DNA from: an uncultured Clostridia bacterium
Lineage (GTDB): Bacteria; Bacillota; Clostridia; Lachnospirales; Lachnospiraceae
Assembly (NCBI GenBank): GCA_947643415.1
Contig: CANRWA010000006.1
Coordinates: 1-64,000 of the forward strand
Length of the DNA stretch: 64,000 bases
Reading direction: 5' to 3'
Under the pieces are notes generated by a model, which saw nothing but the letters and a program-made list of their open reading frames with translations, was not told the DNA's origin and made no database searches. Below, one piece after another: positions 17,730-27,407 of the stretch. Position 1 is the first letter of the stretch. Each line of letters begins with the position of its first letter. The position numbers and the translations under genes were made by a program.

Positions 17730-18538
17730 GTAAATTATTAAAACAAGAATTTGGAGCTACGGCAAGATATTTCATTCCTTTATATGGTTTAATACTTATA
17801 CTGACACCTCTTTTTGCCCTGACTTTCCGAATGATGAGTAATATGGATATGGACATTGAATCAGCAGGACTCAGCGTCATTGCCAGCATAGCTGCACTTG
17901 GTATCTTTGGTTATGCATTTCTCATTATTGCGATCTTTATCGCTACGCTGATCCTTATCGTAATCCGCTTTTACAAGACAACAGCAACCTCAGAAGCATA
18001 CCTTACCTTTACACTTCCGGTAAAGACATATCAGATCGTACTTTCCAAAACACTGGCAGCCACAGCCTGGGAAATCCTTGCCGGGATCATAGCCATCTTT
18101 TCTGTTATCGGTATGTTCTGTATCAGTGGATTTGTTACCTTTCACGAGATGATGGATGGATTACGTTCCTTGTTTGACGGATTGTTCATTTATATGGATG
18201 GAGATGATTATCTCACAGCGTCTCTTATTCTTATATCCATTCTTACTGGCACCATTGCCAGCGTTATGAAAGTATACTGTGCGATCTCTCTGGGACAGCT
18301 CTTCCGCAACCACAGAATATTGATCAGTATTGGATTCTATTTTGCTATATACTTTGCCCTGCAGATCATATCTATGTTCCTGTCTGTGGGCGGAATCATA
18401 TTCCTGCAGGGAGACAACCTCAGCCAGAGTTATTACAATTATACTTATAGCATCTCCATTCTGGAGAATGTCGCTGTCAGCGTCGCCGGATTCTGGGTAA
18501 CTACATTCATTATGAAGAAGCATCTGAATGTCATATAA
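17723..18538 (+). CDS. ABC-2-type permease
   Basis: A 271-residue integral membrane protein with about six hydrophobic segments: residues 14-32, 46-75, 106-135, 165-185, 205-230 and 245-262. The segment TTATSEAYLTFTLPVKTYQI, between membrane spans two and three, is typical of ABC-2 permeases of small regulator-ATPase-permease operons. It overlaps the ATPase gene by seven bases. The substrate cannot be read from sequence; related systems export lipids or antibiotics or act in envelope stress. The operon ends at the strong terminator at 18568-18623. Confidence 0.85.
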   Translation: MLGKLLKQEFGATARYFIPLYGLILILTPLFALTFRMMSNMDMDIESAGLSVIASIAALGIFGYAFLIIAIFIATLILIVIRFYKTTATSEAYLTFTLPVKTYQIVLSKTLAATAWEILAGIIAIFSVIGMFCISGFVTFHEMMDGLRSLFDGLFIYMDGDDYLTASLILISILTGTIASVMKVYCAISLGQLFRNHRILISIGFYFAIYFALQIISMFLSVGGIIFLQGDNLSQSYYNYTYSISILENVAVSVAGFWVTTFIMKKHLNVI

Positions 18539-18567
18539 TTAATAACAGCAAGACAGGAATTCTAGTC

Positions 18568-18623
18568 AAAAGGGAGTCCCCGGCTATGTCATGTAAAATG
18601 CCATAGCCGGGGACTCCCTTTTT
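18568..18623. terminator. Bidirectional intrinsic terminator
   Basis: AAAGGGAGTCCCCGGCTATG pairs perfectly with CATAGCCGGGGACTCCCTTT around a 13-base loop and is flanked by A- and T-runs. It separates the convergent ABC operon (+) and histidine kinase (-). Confidence 0.9.
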
Positions 18624-18638
18624 CCTTTTGTCCGAACT

Positions 18639-18656
18639 CAACCGCGCCAATTTAAA
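18639..18656. repeat. GGCGCC-type repeat half-copy
   Basis: CAACCGCGCCAATTTAAA, matching the left arm of the 449-490 palindrome in 17 of 18 positions, directly abutting the stop codon of the kinase. The matching right arm is absent. Confidence 0.5.
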
Positions 18657-21425
18657 CTATTCAGTAATAACTCTATCCAGTGTATCAAGGAGCATTTTCA
18701 CGTCAATAGGCTTCGATATATGTCCATTCATCCCACATCGCAGTGCCTCCTGCTTATCCTCCTCAAAGGCATTAGCAGACATTGCCAGGATCGGTATGGA
18801 GGCAAGCTCCTCATTCTCTAACTCCCGGATTGCCTTCGTCGCCTCATAACCATTCATCTCAGGCATCTGGATATCCATAAGCACCAACTGGTAGTAACCG
18901 GGTTCCGATTCCCTCACCATATCCACTGCGATCTTCCCATTGTCGGCAACCTCCGTAGTAAACCCGGCTTCATTCAGGATTGTGACCGCAATCTCCTGAT
19001 TTAACTCAATATCCTCAGCCAAAAGAATATGTCCTGTATAGCAGCGTTTCGATCTCTTTTTCTTCTTATCTGCCTTCTCTGATATAGCCCTGTGCTCATT
19101 TGCCTCCATATCCAGACGAAATGTAAAGGATACGGAAAATTCACTCCCTACGCCCTGCTTGCTCTTTACTTTAATAGCGCCATTCATCATATTTACAATA
19201 TTATTTGTAATCGCCATTCCCAGGCCTGTTCCCTGAATCCCGCTGATGGTGGAATTTCTTTCCCTCTCAAAAGGCTCAAAAATATGTTTAACAAACTCCT
19301 CACTCATGCCAATACCCGTATCCCGAATCAGAAATTCATAATTCGCACTGCCTGCCGGCGCCCCCGGATGTTCAGCAAGACTAACAGTAACCGTACCGCC
19401 TTCGTTCGTATATTTGACCGCATTACTGAGAAGATTCAAAAGCACCTGATTCAGCCGCAGCCTGTCACAATATATATCTGGATCTTTGACATTTACTGTC
19501 TCAATCTGTAATTTTAACCCCTTTGCCTGAATATCTGCCTGCAGAATATTACGCAGGTCATGCAGAATATCAGGAAGACTGCAGGGAGTCTCCTCCAACT
19601 GCATCTTACCGCTCTCAATACGGCTCATATCCAGAACATCATTGATCAGATTCAGAAGATGGTCTCCTGATGATTTGATCTTATTCAGATATTCCCCCAC
19701 CTGCTTTTTATCTCTAAGATGGTTCAGCGCCAATGTTGTGAAACCGACAATGGCATTCATCGGTGTGCGGATATCGTGTGACATATTAGAAAGAAATACG
19801 CTCTTTGCCTTATTCGCCTTATTTGCCTGAAAAAGTGCATCCTCCAAAGCACTTTTCTTTTCCATCTCATCCCGGGTCTCTGCATCCACACTGCGGAATC
19901 CCATAACAATACCTCTGCTTCCTTCTTCTGTCCCGGTAAGCACAACTTTCATCTGGTAATATTTTAACCCATCTTCATCCGATATGCGGTAACTTACATA
20001 ATACTGGTTATTCTCTGCCAATTCTTCCCTTAATATATCCAGAGAAGAGGCCTGCCTCATCATCTCCCTGTCCTCTTCATATACAAATTCCTGTATATAC
20101 TGTTCCATGCTGTCCTGCAGTGAAACTTTCCTGCTGTGAATAAAGTCAAATGTGGAAATATCATCTTCGTCAATACGGAGAGGCATTCCCAAACCGGTAT
20201 CCAGATCAAAGAAATAGACAAGGCTGTAATCAATACTCAGTGCATGAATCAACTCCATCTGTCTCTTTTCCGCTTCTCTCTGCCTTTTCTCTTCCTGCAG
20301 CTTCTGAGTCGTACAGTCCAGAAGAAAGCGTTGATAAAATAGCTGTCCGTTTTCTTCAATCAGTTTGACATTTCCCATAACGTGGAGAATTTCCCCATTG
20401 CTGTGCCTTACACGATATTCCACACTGACACTGTCCCCTACTTTTTCCAGCTTCTCGATGCATGCCCGAAGCCCTGGTTTATCTTCCTCCATAACAGAGG
20501 ATGCGATGGTAGCAAATCCCTCTGCTATCAGTTCCTCCTGCGATTCATAACCAAGTATCTTCAAGGCTGCCCTGTTTATACTGAGAATCCGTGAACCATC
20601 AATAGTATGACAGATCACTCCACAATCCATAGTGGTAAATATCATCTCTAAAGCATGGTTCTTTTCCACGATTTCCATCTCATAAGCACGTTCCTGTGTG
20701 ATATCATTGGCCACTCCGACAGTTCCCATTACGCTGCCATCAATATCATACAGGGGGGATTTATAGGTAGTGAGGATTCTCTTGCCCTCTCCTGCCTGGA
20801 TTATCTCCTCAGACACACAGGTTTTTTTGCTTCTCATAACCTCCTGCTCCGATTCAATACAGGCAGGGTCATCTTGTTCCACATCCCATATATAGGCGTG
20901 GCCACGCCCCTGAACCTGGCTTTTGGTCTTATTAACAGTTCTGCAGAAGCTGTCATTCACTTTCTTATGTATCCCGTCTTTATCTTTATACCAGATGAGA
21001 TTGGGAATATAATTGATGGTAGCCTCCAGATACTGGCTGGTCTCCCAATAATCTTTATCTCTTTTATAAGTTTCCTGCCACCGGAGAAAACGGAATCTGA
21101 TTTCATCAGCAGACATAGGCATGATCCATATATCTGTGATCTTGGACATTTTGTCTGACAAAGAGGCAATCTGGCCACTTCCCACAAGCACTATAAGCTC
21201 TGCACTTTCCTTTTTCTCCGAAACCAGGGTTTCTACCATTTCTTTTTCAGCCATATCCTGCAGGCAGGCGATGATCACATCTGCCTCTGCTGTCAGTCGG
21301 CCTTCCAGCATACCACTCTCTGAGAATTTGTGGGTAAAATGTTCAAGTGGCGGCATTTCTTTTATTATCTCAAACACCTCAGTCTTGCGACCTGTCAGAT
21401 AGAAATGAGTATGGCAATGATACAT
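18657..21425 (-). CDS. Hybrid sensor histidine kinase with PAS domains and C-terminal receiver
   Basis: About 922 residues, cytoplasmic: no membrane segment is visible. An N-terminal receiver-like region (about 1-110) lacks a clear acceptor Asp. PAS domains follow (YIPNLIWYKDKDGIHKKVND, and AALKILGYESQEELIAEG with its PAC segment), then a third, more divergent sensor block. HisKA has the phospho-accepting His in FLSNMSHDIRTPMNAIVG. The HATPase boxes are NLLSNAVKYTNEGG, RDTGIGMSEEF and GTGLGMAITNNI. The C-terminal receiver (about 785-915) has LAEDIELNQE, the acceptor Asp in LVLMDIQMPEMNGYEA, and K in HISKPID. The start at 21425 is chosen because of GGGGAGG; the ATG 42 bases upstream lacks an RBS. 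Hybrid PAS kinases of this layout are common orphans in Lachnospiraceae. Signal and output partner are unknown. Confidence 0.92.
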   Translation of the reverse strand: MYHCHTHFYLTGRKTEVFEIIKEMPPLEHFTHKFSESGMLEGRLTAEADVIIACLQDMAEKEMVETLVSEKKESAELIVLVGSGQIASLSDKMSKITDIWIMPMSADEIRFRFLRWQETYKRDKDYWETSQYLEATINYIPNLIWYKDKDGIHKKVNDSFCRTVNKTKSQVQGRGHAYIWDVEQDDPACIESEQEVMRSKKTCVSEEIIQAGEGKRILTTYKSPLYDIDGSVMGTVGVANDITQERAYEMEIVEKNHALEMIFTTMDCGVICHTIDGSRILSINRAALKILGYESQEELIAEGFATIASSVMEEDKPGLRACIEKLEKVGDSVSVEYRVRHSNGEILHVMGNVKLIEENGQLFYQRFLLDCTTQKLQEEKRQREAEKRQMELIHALSIDYSLVYFFDLDTGLGMPLRIDEDDISTFDFIHSRKVSLQDSMEQYIQEFVYEEDREMMRQASSLDILREELAENNQYYVSYRISDEDGLKYYQMKVVLTGTEEGSRGIVMGFRSVDAETRDEMEKKSALEDALFQANKANKAKSVFLSNMSHDIRTPMNAIVGFTTLALNHLRDKKQVGEYLNKIKSSGDHLLNLINDVLDMSRIESGKMQLEETPCSLPDILHDLRNILQADIQAKGLKLQIETVNVKDPDIYCDRLRLNQVLLNLLSNAVKYTNEGGTVTVSLAEHPGAPAGSANYEFLIRDTGIGMSEEFVKHIFEPFERERNSTISGIQGTGLGMAITNNIVNMMNGAIKVKSKQGVGSEFSVSFTFRLDMEANEHRAISEKADKKKKRSKRCYTGHILLAEDIELNQEIAVTILNEAGFTTEVADNGKIAVDMVRESEPGYYQLVLMDIQMPEMNGYEATKAIRELENEELASIPILAMSANAFEEDKQEALRCGMNGHISKPIDVKMLLDTLDRVITE

Positions 21426-21488
21426 TATAATCCTCCCCAAACTTTGTACGTTCTTTTCTAATTCCATTACGATTCATTCTTCAGCAGA

Positions 21489-23078
21489 CTAATTTCTTCC
21501 AAATTCGCTTAAGATCAATCCTTCATTCCGCTCCAGTGCAGTCTGTACGCTCCATGGATGTGTAAACAGGAGAAGAGGCTTGTCATGCAGGTCTTTCACC
21601 TTCTTTGTATCAGAAGTCACCGATAGTCCTGCCACATCCATCTCCTCATTTTCAATCCAGCGCACATGTTCATATGGGAGCTGTTCCATGCGGATCTCAA
21701 CATTATATTCATTTTCCAGCCGATACTGAAGAACTTCAAACTGCAGAACCCCCACAACCCCTACAATGATCTCTTCCATTCCCGTGTTAAACTCCTGAAA
21801 GATCTGGATTGCCCCTTCCTGTGCAATCTGGCTGATCCCCTTCATAAACTGTTTTCGTTTCATGGTATCAACCTGGCGCACCCTGGCAAAATGCTCTGGT
21901 GCAAAGGTTGGTATCCCTTCAAACCTCACAGGTTCTTTCCCCTTATATAGAGTATCACCAATAGAGAAAATTCCCGGATCAAACACGCCAATGATATCTC
22001 CGGCATACGCCTCTTCTACATGCTTTCTCTCCTGTGCCATCATCTGTTGGGGCTGGGACAGCCGCAGTTTCTTCCCTCCCTGCACATGCATGACCTCCAT
22101 GCCTGCCTCAAACTTCCCAGAACATACCCTCATAAATGCAATCCTGTCTCTGTGCGCTTTATTCATATTGGCCTGTATCTTAAAAACAAAGGCGGAGAAT
22201 TCATCAGAAAATGGATCCACCTCCGTTCCCTCTGAGGTACGCGGCAGCGGCGAAGTCGTCATATCAAGGAAATGCTGCAGAAATGTCTCTACACCAAAAT
22301 TTGTCAGGGCCGAACCAAAGAAAACCGGAGAAAGCTTCCCATTACGCACCCGCTCCAGATCAAACTCATCACTGGCACCATCCAGCAATTCGACTTCCTC
22401 GCTTAACTGATCATGATACTCCTTCGTGATCAGCTCATCCAATCCGGCATCCCCAAGCTTCACCTCCACAGTCTCTACCTTATGTCCATTATCTCCTGCC
22501 ATAAAGCGTGATATCGTCTGTGTACTGCGGTCATAGACTCCTTTAAAATTCTTCCCGGAACCAATGGGCCAATTAATGGGACAGGTGCGAATCCCCAGTA
22601 CATTTTCAATCTGATCGATGAGTTCGAAAGGATCCATCGCCTCCCGGTCCATTTTATTGATAAAGGTAAAAATAGGAATTCCTCTCATGACACACACCTT
22701 AAAGAGCTTGATAGTCTGTGCCTCTACCCCCTTGGAACCATCGATCACCATAACAGCAGAATCTGCTGCCATGAGCGTCCGGTAAGTATCCTCAGAAAAG
22801 TCCTGATGCCCTGGTGTATCCAGAATATTAATACAAAATCCGTTATAATTGAACTGAAGGACAGATGAAGTAACAGAGATCCCTCTTTCCTTCTCAATCT
22901 CCATCCAATCAGACACAGCATGTTTCGCCGCTTTCCGTCCCTTAACAGAACCTGCCAGATTGATCGCTCCCCCATATAAAAGGAACTTCTCTGTCAGTGT
23001 CGTCTTACCAGCATCCGGGTGGGATATAATGGCAAAGGTACGGCGTTTTTCTATTTCCTGTCTCAATGAACCACTCAT
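21489..23078 (-). CDS. prfC: Peptide chain release factor 3
   Basis: A GTPase that recycles RF1 and RF2 from the terminating ribosome. At 529 residues it has family length. G1 is SHPDAGKTTLTEK; the switch region is EKERGISVTSS; G3 is NILDTPGHQDFSEDTYRT, and DTPGHQDFSEDTYR is diagnostic of RF3 rather than EF-G; G4 is FINKMDRE. The C-terminal portion includes VGVLQFEVLQYRLENEY, also RF3-specific. The start at 23078 (MSGSLRQEIEKRRTF) is the family start and follows GAGGATTTTC. It is transcribed leftwards; the tRNA-Gln gene lies upstream on the same strand. Confidence 0.96.
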   Translation of the reverse strand: MSGSLRQEIEKRRTFAIISHPDAGKTTLTEKFLLYGGAINLAGSVKGRKAAKHAVSDWMEIEKERGISVTSSVLQFNYNGFCINILDTPGHQDFSEDTYRTLMAADSAVMVIDGSKGVEAQTIKLFKVCVMRGIPIFTFINKMDREAMDPFELIDQIENVLGIRTCPINWPIGSGKNFKGVYDRSTQTISRFMAGDNGHKVETVEVKLGDAGLDELITKEYHDQLSEEVELLDGASDEFDLERVRNGKLSPVFFGSALTNFGVETFLQHFLDMTTSPLPRTSEGTEVDPFSDEFSAFVFKIQANMNKAHRDRIAFMRVCSGKFEAGMEVMHVQGGKKLRLSQPQQMMAQERKHVEEAYAGDIIGVFDPGIFSIGDTLYKGKEPVRFEGIPTFAPEHFARVRQVDTMKRKQFMKGISQIAQEGAIQIFQEFNTGMEEIIVGVVGVLQFEVLQYRLENEYNVEIRMEQLPYEHVRWIENEEMDVAGLSVTSDTKKVKDLHDKPLLLFTHPWSVQTALERNEGLILSEFGRN

Positions 23079-23168
23079 GAAAATCCTCATTTCTGCAGAC
23101 CCGATGAGAACTGCTATAATAACTGTAATAATATAACAAAAGTCCTGATATCTATCAGGACTTATAAG

Positions 23169-23240
23169 CTGGGCTACCAGGATTCGAACCTGGAAATGCT
23201 GGAGTCAGAGTCCAGTGCCTTACCGTTTGGCGATAGCCCA
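23169..23240 (-). tRNA. tRNA-Gln (anticodon CTG)
   Basis: 72 bases fold into a full cloverleaf. The acceptor stem is TGGGCTA/TAGCCCA; the D arm is GCCAAACGGTAAGGC; the anticodon stem CTGGA/TCCAG encloses loop CTCTGAC, giving CTG, which reads CAG. The T arm has GGTTCGAATCC. The discriminator is G, as expected for tRNA-Gln. CCA is not encoded. Confidence 0.95.
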
Positions 23241-23345
23241 ATCACAACCACAAGCGATATTATACAATAAGAATCCTGATATTGCAAGAGGAAAATAGTA
23301 AATTTATATTTTTTTTATAAACACAACACGTTTCTCACTTTGGAG

Positions 23346-24200
23346 TTACTGGCAGGAAGGAATCCGAAATGCTGGAAATGGCTGAAAGACCGCCATTTCC
23401 GATATATCGTTTCTACTGCCATAGGCTAGGAAGCAGTCACAGGCCCGCCGTGTACATTTTTTCTCTGGCAAGCTGTCCAGCCCATCTTGATATAGATTTC
23501 CCATCTTCTGGTGGCAAAGAATACAGGAACGGATGCTTCCATCCCCTTCCACCATCAGTGCCCCCCTGCACTCCCGCGCATCCGGCTGAAAATACCTCAG
23601 CTCCAGTCCAAAATAATCATCAATAGCAGCAAATGCCTGTATCTCATCCTCTCTGTACCTGCGTCCAAGGCCATCCATTTTATTCACCCACATATAGATA
23701 TGGCTGTCCAATCTCCTGCGCAGTTCATGGAGAATACGGATATTCTCCGGCACGCCAACACTTCCCACACAGAACTGCACCCCGGCTTCCTGAATACAAC
23801 TGCACTGTTCCAGGAAACGGTCCACAGATATCATCGCCGGATGAAACGTCCCCCACAGCCTCAGTTTTTCTTTGTTTCCGCCATGGCCCTCATAAATATC
23901 CAGCATCTTCTCCACAGGAAAACTAAGATTACTCTGCGCCCCTACAGCCTTTATCCCGCCACACTTGGTGAGCTGCGCCAGCCCTTCCCAGTAATGTTCA
24001 TGGATCATCGCCTCCCCATAAGGAACAACCTGAACTGCCCCGAAAAATCCACATTCTTCTATTTTCCTGACAAAACGGAACCATTCCTCCTGATCCCTCT
24101 CCAACTGCCGTGTACTGGCTTTCTTTCTGGAAAATGGACAATATGGGCAGGAATAATTGCAGAAATCCAGACTGCCGCGATAATAAATCTGCCTGACCAT
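23346..24200 (-). CDS. Radical SAM protein, STM4011-like
   Basis: A 284-residue radical SAM enzyme. The cluster motif CNYSCPYC (C-x3-C-x2-C, residues about 14-21) lies at the very N-terminus after YYRGSLDF. The C-terminal region carries further cysteines (ECRGALMVEGDGSIRSC, ILCHQ, KKCTRRACDC), which could hold an auxiliary iron-sulfur cluster as in SPASM/twitch proteins. The start at 24200 follows GGAGGGGT; an upstream in-frame ATG lacks an RBS. It is the last gene of the five-gene operon 28285-23346. Gene content and order match the Salmonella STM4011-STM4015 set, of which the radical SAM STM4011 is one end. Substrate and product are unknown to me. Confidence 0.8.
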   Translation of the reverse strand: MVRQIYYRGSLDFCNYSCPYCPFSRKKASTRQLERDQEEWFRFVRKIEECGFFGAVQVVPYGEAMIHEHYWEGLAQLTKCGGIKAVGAQSNLSFPVEKMLDIYEGHGGNKEKLRLWGTFHPAMISVDRFLEQCSCIQEAGVQFCVGSVGVPENIRILHELRRRLDSHIYMWVNKMDGLGRRYREDEIQAFAAIDDYFGLELRYFQPDARECRGALMVEGDGSIRSCILCHQKMGNLYQDGLDSLPEKKCTRRACDCFLAYGSRNDISEMAVFQPFPAFRIPSCQ

Positions 24201-24247
24201 ATATCTACCCCTCCATTCCGAATAAGCTATCAAGCTTATTTTCCACA

Positions 24248-25540
24248 CTACCCCTCCAGCATCGGTGAGATCTCCGAATGCACCATTTTGCGTCTCACCT
24301 CATCTGAGATCAGCATCGGTCCCAGATAATCCGACAGGGAAAACCCTTTCTCGGTGAGCCAGATCTTCTCCCCATCCTCATAGGCATATCCTTTTTGTAT
24401 CCAGTCAGCCAACTCTGGAAAATCCCGTTCTGGTTCCGACCTGAAATATTTCCTGTAATCCACCTTTGACAGGCCACACTGAAACAGGATATTTTTAATC
24501 ACAAATCTCCGTCTCTGTTCCTCTTCAGACAAAATAAACCCATGATGGATTACTGTATGATCCGCTGTCTTTATATACTGGTCCAGGATCTTCCTGCACT
24601 GGTTCTGCCTGACACCATATGGCATACAGAAATGAAGTTCATCAATATATGTGCGGCCACCACAGCCAATCGATATCGTATTGTCAAAACCGCACCCCGA
24701 CAGTCCACTGGTCTCTCCGTTCCTCACAAACCGCCGCATAGAATAGGGTACATATCCTCTTTCCTTCAGATATTGCCTGGCAGAGAGGTACATCTGCCAG
24801 GCAGCCTCCGGCCTCCTGACTGCCTTCGCCGACAGATAAGTATCTTTCTTTATATATAGCGGATATATAAATAATTCCTCCGGCTCGTATGCCAGTGCCT
24901 GCTCAATGGAAGAAATGAAGCTCTCCTCCGTCTGACCCGGAATCCCATAGATCAGATCCAGGTTTACACAGGAAAATCCCACATTCATTATCATTTCCAT
25001 AGCACATCTAACCTGTTCCACAGTATGGCTGCGGTTCAGGGCCGCCAGCTCCTCCTCATAAAAGCTCTGTACTCCCATACTGATCCGTGTCACATGATGC
25101 TCCTTCAAAAGAGCTAACTTCTCCTTCGTTGTCTGTGCCGGGGAGGTCTCCACAACGGTCTGCCTTCCCCTGGCATCGAAACCCATCTGCTCCTCTGCGA
25201 TACGGAATACCCGTTCCATCTGCGGGACGGAAAGCATCAACGGCGTCCCGCCTCCTATGGTCAGATCAGTAAACACAATAGATTCCGGCAGGATTTCTGA
25301 TATCTGTCTGGCATGACGCCCCATTGCATCTATATATTGCCCCATTCGTTCCCCGCTCTGTCCTGTGACCGAAAACAGGTTGCAATATCCACACTTACTC
25401 TGACAGAAAGGAATATGAAAATAAAGGCTGCACTCACGGTTTGCCAGCCTGCCCATATAATCTGCCAAATTGATTCCCTCCAGTACCCCATACGCTGTCT
25501 TATGGGGATAACTGTACATATACTGCTGATATGGATTCAT
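24248..25540 (-). CDS. HemN-like radical SAM protein, STM4012-like
   Basis: A 430-residue radical SAM enzyme of the coproporphyrinogen-oxidase-like (HemN/HemW) superfamily. The cluster motif is CQSKCGYC (residues 46-53) inside LYFHIPFC, with the HemN-type aromatic after the third Cys replaced by Asn (CGYCNLF). TIGGGTPLMLS and NLDLIYGIPGQTEESF are the standard HemN-fold loops. The C-terminal extension (about 330-430) contains a small helical and winged domain like the HemN C-domain. It is not the haem-pathway HemN/HemW: it belongs to a five-gene cassette, separated by 12 bases from its upstream neighbour. The catalysed reaction is unknown. Confidence 0.82.
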   Translation of the reverse strand: MNPYQQYMYSYPHKTAYGVLEGINLADYMGRLANRECSLYFHIPFCQSKCGYCNLFSVTGQSGERMGQYIDAMGRHARQISEILPESIVFTDLTIGGGTPLMLSVPQMERVFRIAEEQMGFDARGRQTVVETSPAQTTKEKLALLKEHHVTRISMGVQSFYEEELAALNRSHTVEQVRCAMEMIMNVGFSCVNLDLIYGIPGQTEESFISSIEQALAYEPEELFIYPLYIKKDTYLSAKAVRRPEAAWQMYLSARQYLKERGYVPYSMRRFVRNGETSGLSGCGFDNTISIGCGGRTYIDELHFCMPYGVRQNQCRKILDQYIKTADHTVIHHGFILSEEEQRRRFVIKNILFQCGLSKVDYRKYFRSEPERDFPELADWIQKGYAYEDGEKIWLTEKGFSLSDYLGPMLISDEVRRKMVHSEISPMLEG

Positions 25541-25552
25541 CTGTCTCCTCCT

Positions 25553-26356
25553 TCAGGCCTTTTGCCCTGGAATCAGAAAATGTTTATATGGCACAGTATT
25601 CACAACAGGATGATTGAATCCATGATATAAATAACCATCCTCTCCATAACAGGTTCCATGGTCAGAACAGCAGATGCAGAATGTATCCCCCTTGTCCTGA
25701 AACGCTTCAAACAGCCTGTCCAATTCGCCATCCACATAACGGAGTGCTGCGGCATGTGTCTCCACACTGTCATGTTTCTCCCCTTCTATATAGAAATAAT
25801 TGGGATAGTGAATGGCAGAAATATTGATATACATCATGATAAGTTTTCCCTCTGGAATCTCATGAACTTTTCTCACGGCAAAGTCAATCTGGTTTGTGGC
25901 AGATTCTTTTATCTTACAGCCAAAGGAAGGATTCCAGTAACTATGTTGAAAGTAGCCGGGCATCACCTTCCCGATATCGGTCCGCTTGTCGAAGAAACTA
26001 AGCCCTCCAATACAATAAGTACCATATCCTTCTCTCTCCATCCCTTCTACAATAGTAGATCCCTGAAAACAAAAGGCATCTTCTGGCGCCTTTCGCCCCA
26101 TCCCGATATCCTCAGAGAAGAATAATTTCTCCCGTTTCTTCATATCCCGTACCTTGGAATCCACAGGCAGGAATCCGGCAAACATTGCCTGATGGGATGG
26201 ATATGTAAAATTCCCAGGAGCCTGACATTCCCTCCACTTTCCATACCGGTTCAGTACCGGGGTTCTGCCCTGCTCTTCTTCCCTTATCGCCACATCATAC
26301 CGAAGTGAGTCAATACACACAAAAAGAATGTTGTACTGCCCCACAATCTGATTCAT
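25553..26356 (-). CDS. Alkaline-phosphatase/sulfatase-superfamily hydrolase, STM4013-like
   Basis: 267 residues from the ATG at 26356, one base after the stop of the upstream gene; an in-frame start at 26386 inside that gene is possible. The sulfatase/phosphatase-superfamily metal sites are visible: LFVCIDSLRYDVA near the N-terminus (first metal Asp) and CSDHGTCYGEDGYLYHGFNH near the C-terminus (Asp-His-Gly plus later His). The TYPSHQAMFAGFLP segment occupies the place of the nucleophile Ser/Thr. No signal peptide is present, so it acts in the cytoplasm, unlike classical sulfatases. In the operon it could release or install a phosphate, phosphonate or similar ester during maturation of the product; this is inference. 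Confidence 0.8.
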   Translation of the reverse strand: MNQIVGQYNILFVCIDSLRYDVAIREEEQGRTPVLNRYGKWRECQAPGNFTYPSHQAMFAGFLPVDSKVRDMKKREKLFFSEDIGMGRKAPEDAFCFQGSTIVEGMEREGYGTYCIGGLSFFDKRTDIGKVMPGYFQHSYWNPSFGCKIKESATNQIDFAVRKVHEIPEGKLIMMYINISAIHYPNYFYIEGEKHDSVETHAAALRYVDGELDRLFEAFQDKGDTFCICCSDHGTCYGEDGYLYHGFNHPVVNTVPYKHFLIPGQKA

Positions 26357-26357
26357 A

Positions 26358-27407
26358 TCAATCACGTTTTCTCCATTCAAATGCATCTTCTACTACTTTC
26401 GTCCTTTTCTGTTCCTGCCACAAAGCGAATTCTTCCATATATCGGATCTGTTCTTTATAAATCTTATTTTCTTTAAAAATATCCTGATACATCAAATCGC
26501 CCTGTCCATTGATCTCAATAATACGGGGATGCAGGGAGCCTTTTTCCAGAAGAATGTCGATCCCTGCCACGGCAAGCTCCGGAAAAACTTCCATTGCCCT
26601 TTCGCAGACTCCCTCTATCTCCTTTATGGTCTGTTCGGAAAGCTGTAGTTTTTCGATCTCCATGGCCGCATTATTCAAGTGAAGGTTAGTGATCGGTCCC
26701 TTTGAACGCCGGACTACCATAAAGACAGCCCTGCCAAACTGCCACACTACCCTGAGATCATAGCTTTGCCCCTGAAAGGAAGCCTTTGGATGCCATCGTT
26801 CTACCACTGCCCCCAGGGAAAGTACGGCATTCAGGTGACGCTGGATCCCGCCTGGATCCTCCATGCGGTAAATGGTCTTTGTATTAACCAGTTCCCTCTC
26901 CTGCATGTGGCAGGAAGTATATGCGGTCTCCCTGTCCCTTCCCGGCGTTCTCCGATATGCCACCACCCCGGCAGCGCCAGAGCAGAATATCGGCTTAATA
27001 AACACAGAATAGGTCCGATGCCGCTCCATCGCCTCGGATAACTGCCAGAAGTTTTCTATCCTTTCCGGAAACATCTCTGTCACCGGGACACCATAATGTA
27101 TCAGTTCTTCTTTACAAGCCCTTTTGTCCAGAACACGCCGGATTCCTGCCGGGGAATTTAGAAAATGGCAGCCACAGTTCTCAAGTTTCGACAGGGCGCT
27201 CCCATATTCCCTGATCTGTCCGTTCATCTGGAAAAGATCCGCTGTCTCATAAGAAGGTGGATCAAGTTTCACCACCTCCCCGGCAAAGTCCACCTGATCC
27301 ACCTCTTTCCAGTCCACAAAGGAAACCGGTATATGTAACTGCTCTGCTGCTTTCAGAAAATAATCTGTCCGCCGTGTCTCACGCCTGCCTATCAGTCTGA
27401 TGCCCAT
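26358..27407 (-). CDS. ATP-grasp-like protein, STM4014-like
   Basis: 349 residues. The N-terminus has GIRLIGRRETRRTDYFLKAA; the central part shows features of an ATP-grasp ligase: VFIKPIFCSGAAGVVAYR (ATP-binding lysine and glycine loop), YDLRVVWQFGRAVFMVVRRS, AVAGIDILLEKG and PRIIEINGQGD, where the final Glu-Ile-Asn is the Mg-binding strand. ATP-grasp enzymes join a carboxylate to an amine, thiol or similar group through an acyl phosphate. Its ATG (27407-27405) overlaps the TAA of the preceding gene as TAATG, so expression is coupled to the LRR protein. Best inference: it forms an amide or peptide-like bond on the pathway's substrate. Confidence 0.8.
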   Translation of the reverse strand: MGIRLIGRRETRRTDYFLKAAEQLHIPVSFVDWKEVDQVDFAGEVVKLDPPSYETADLFQMNGQIREYGSALSKLENCGCHFLNSPAGIRRVLDKRACKEELIHYGVPVTEMFPERIENFWQLSEAMERHRTYSVFIKPIFCSGAAGVVAYRRTPGRDRETAYTSCHMQERELVNTKTIYRMEDPGGIQRHLNAVLSLGAVVERWHPKASFQGQSYDLRVVWQFGRAVFMVVRRSKGPITNLHLNNAAMEIEKLQLSEQTIKEIEGVCERAMEVFPELAVAGIDILLEKGSLHPRIIEINGQGDLMYQDIFKENKIYKEQIRYMEEFALWQEQKRTKVVEDAFEWRKRD

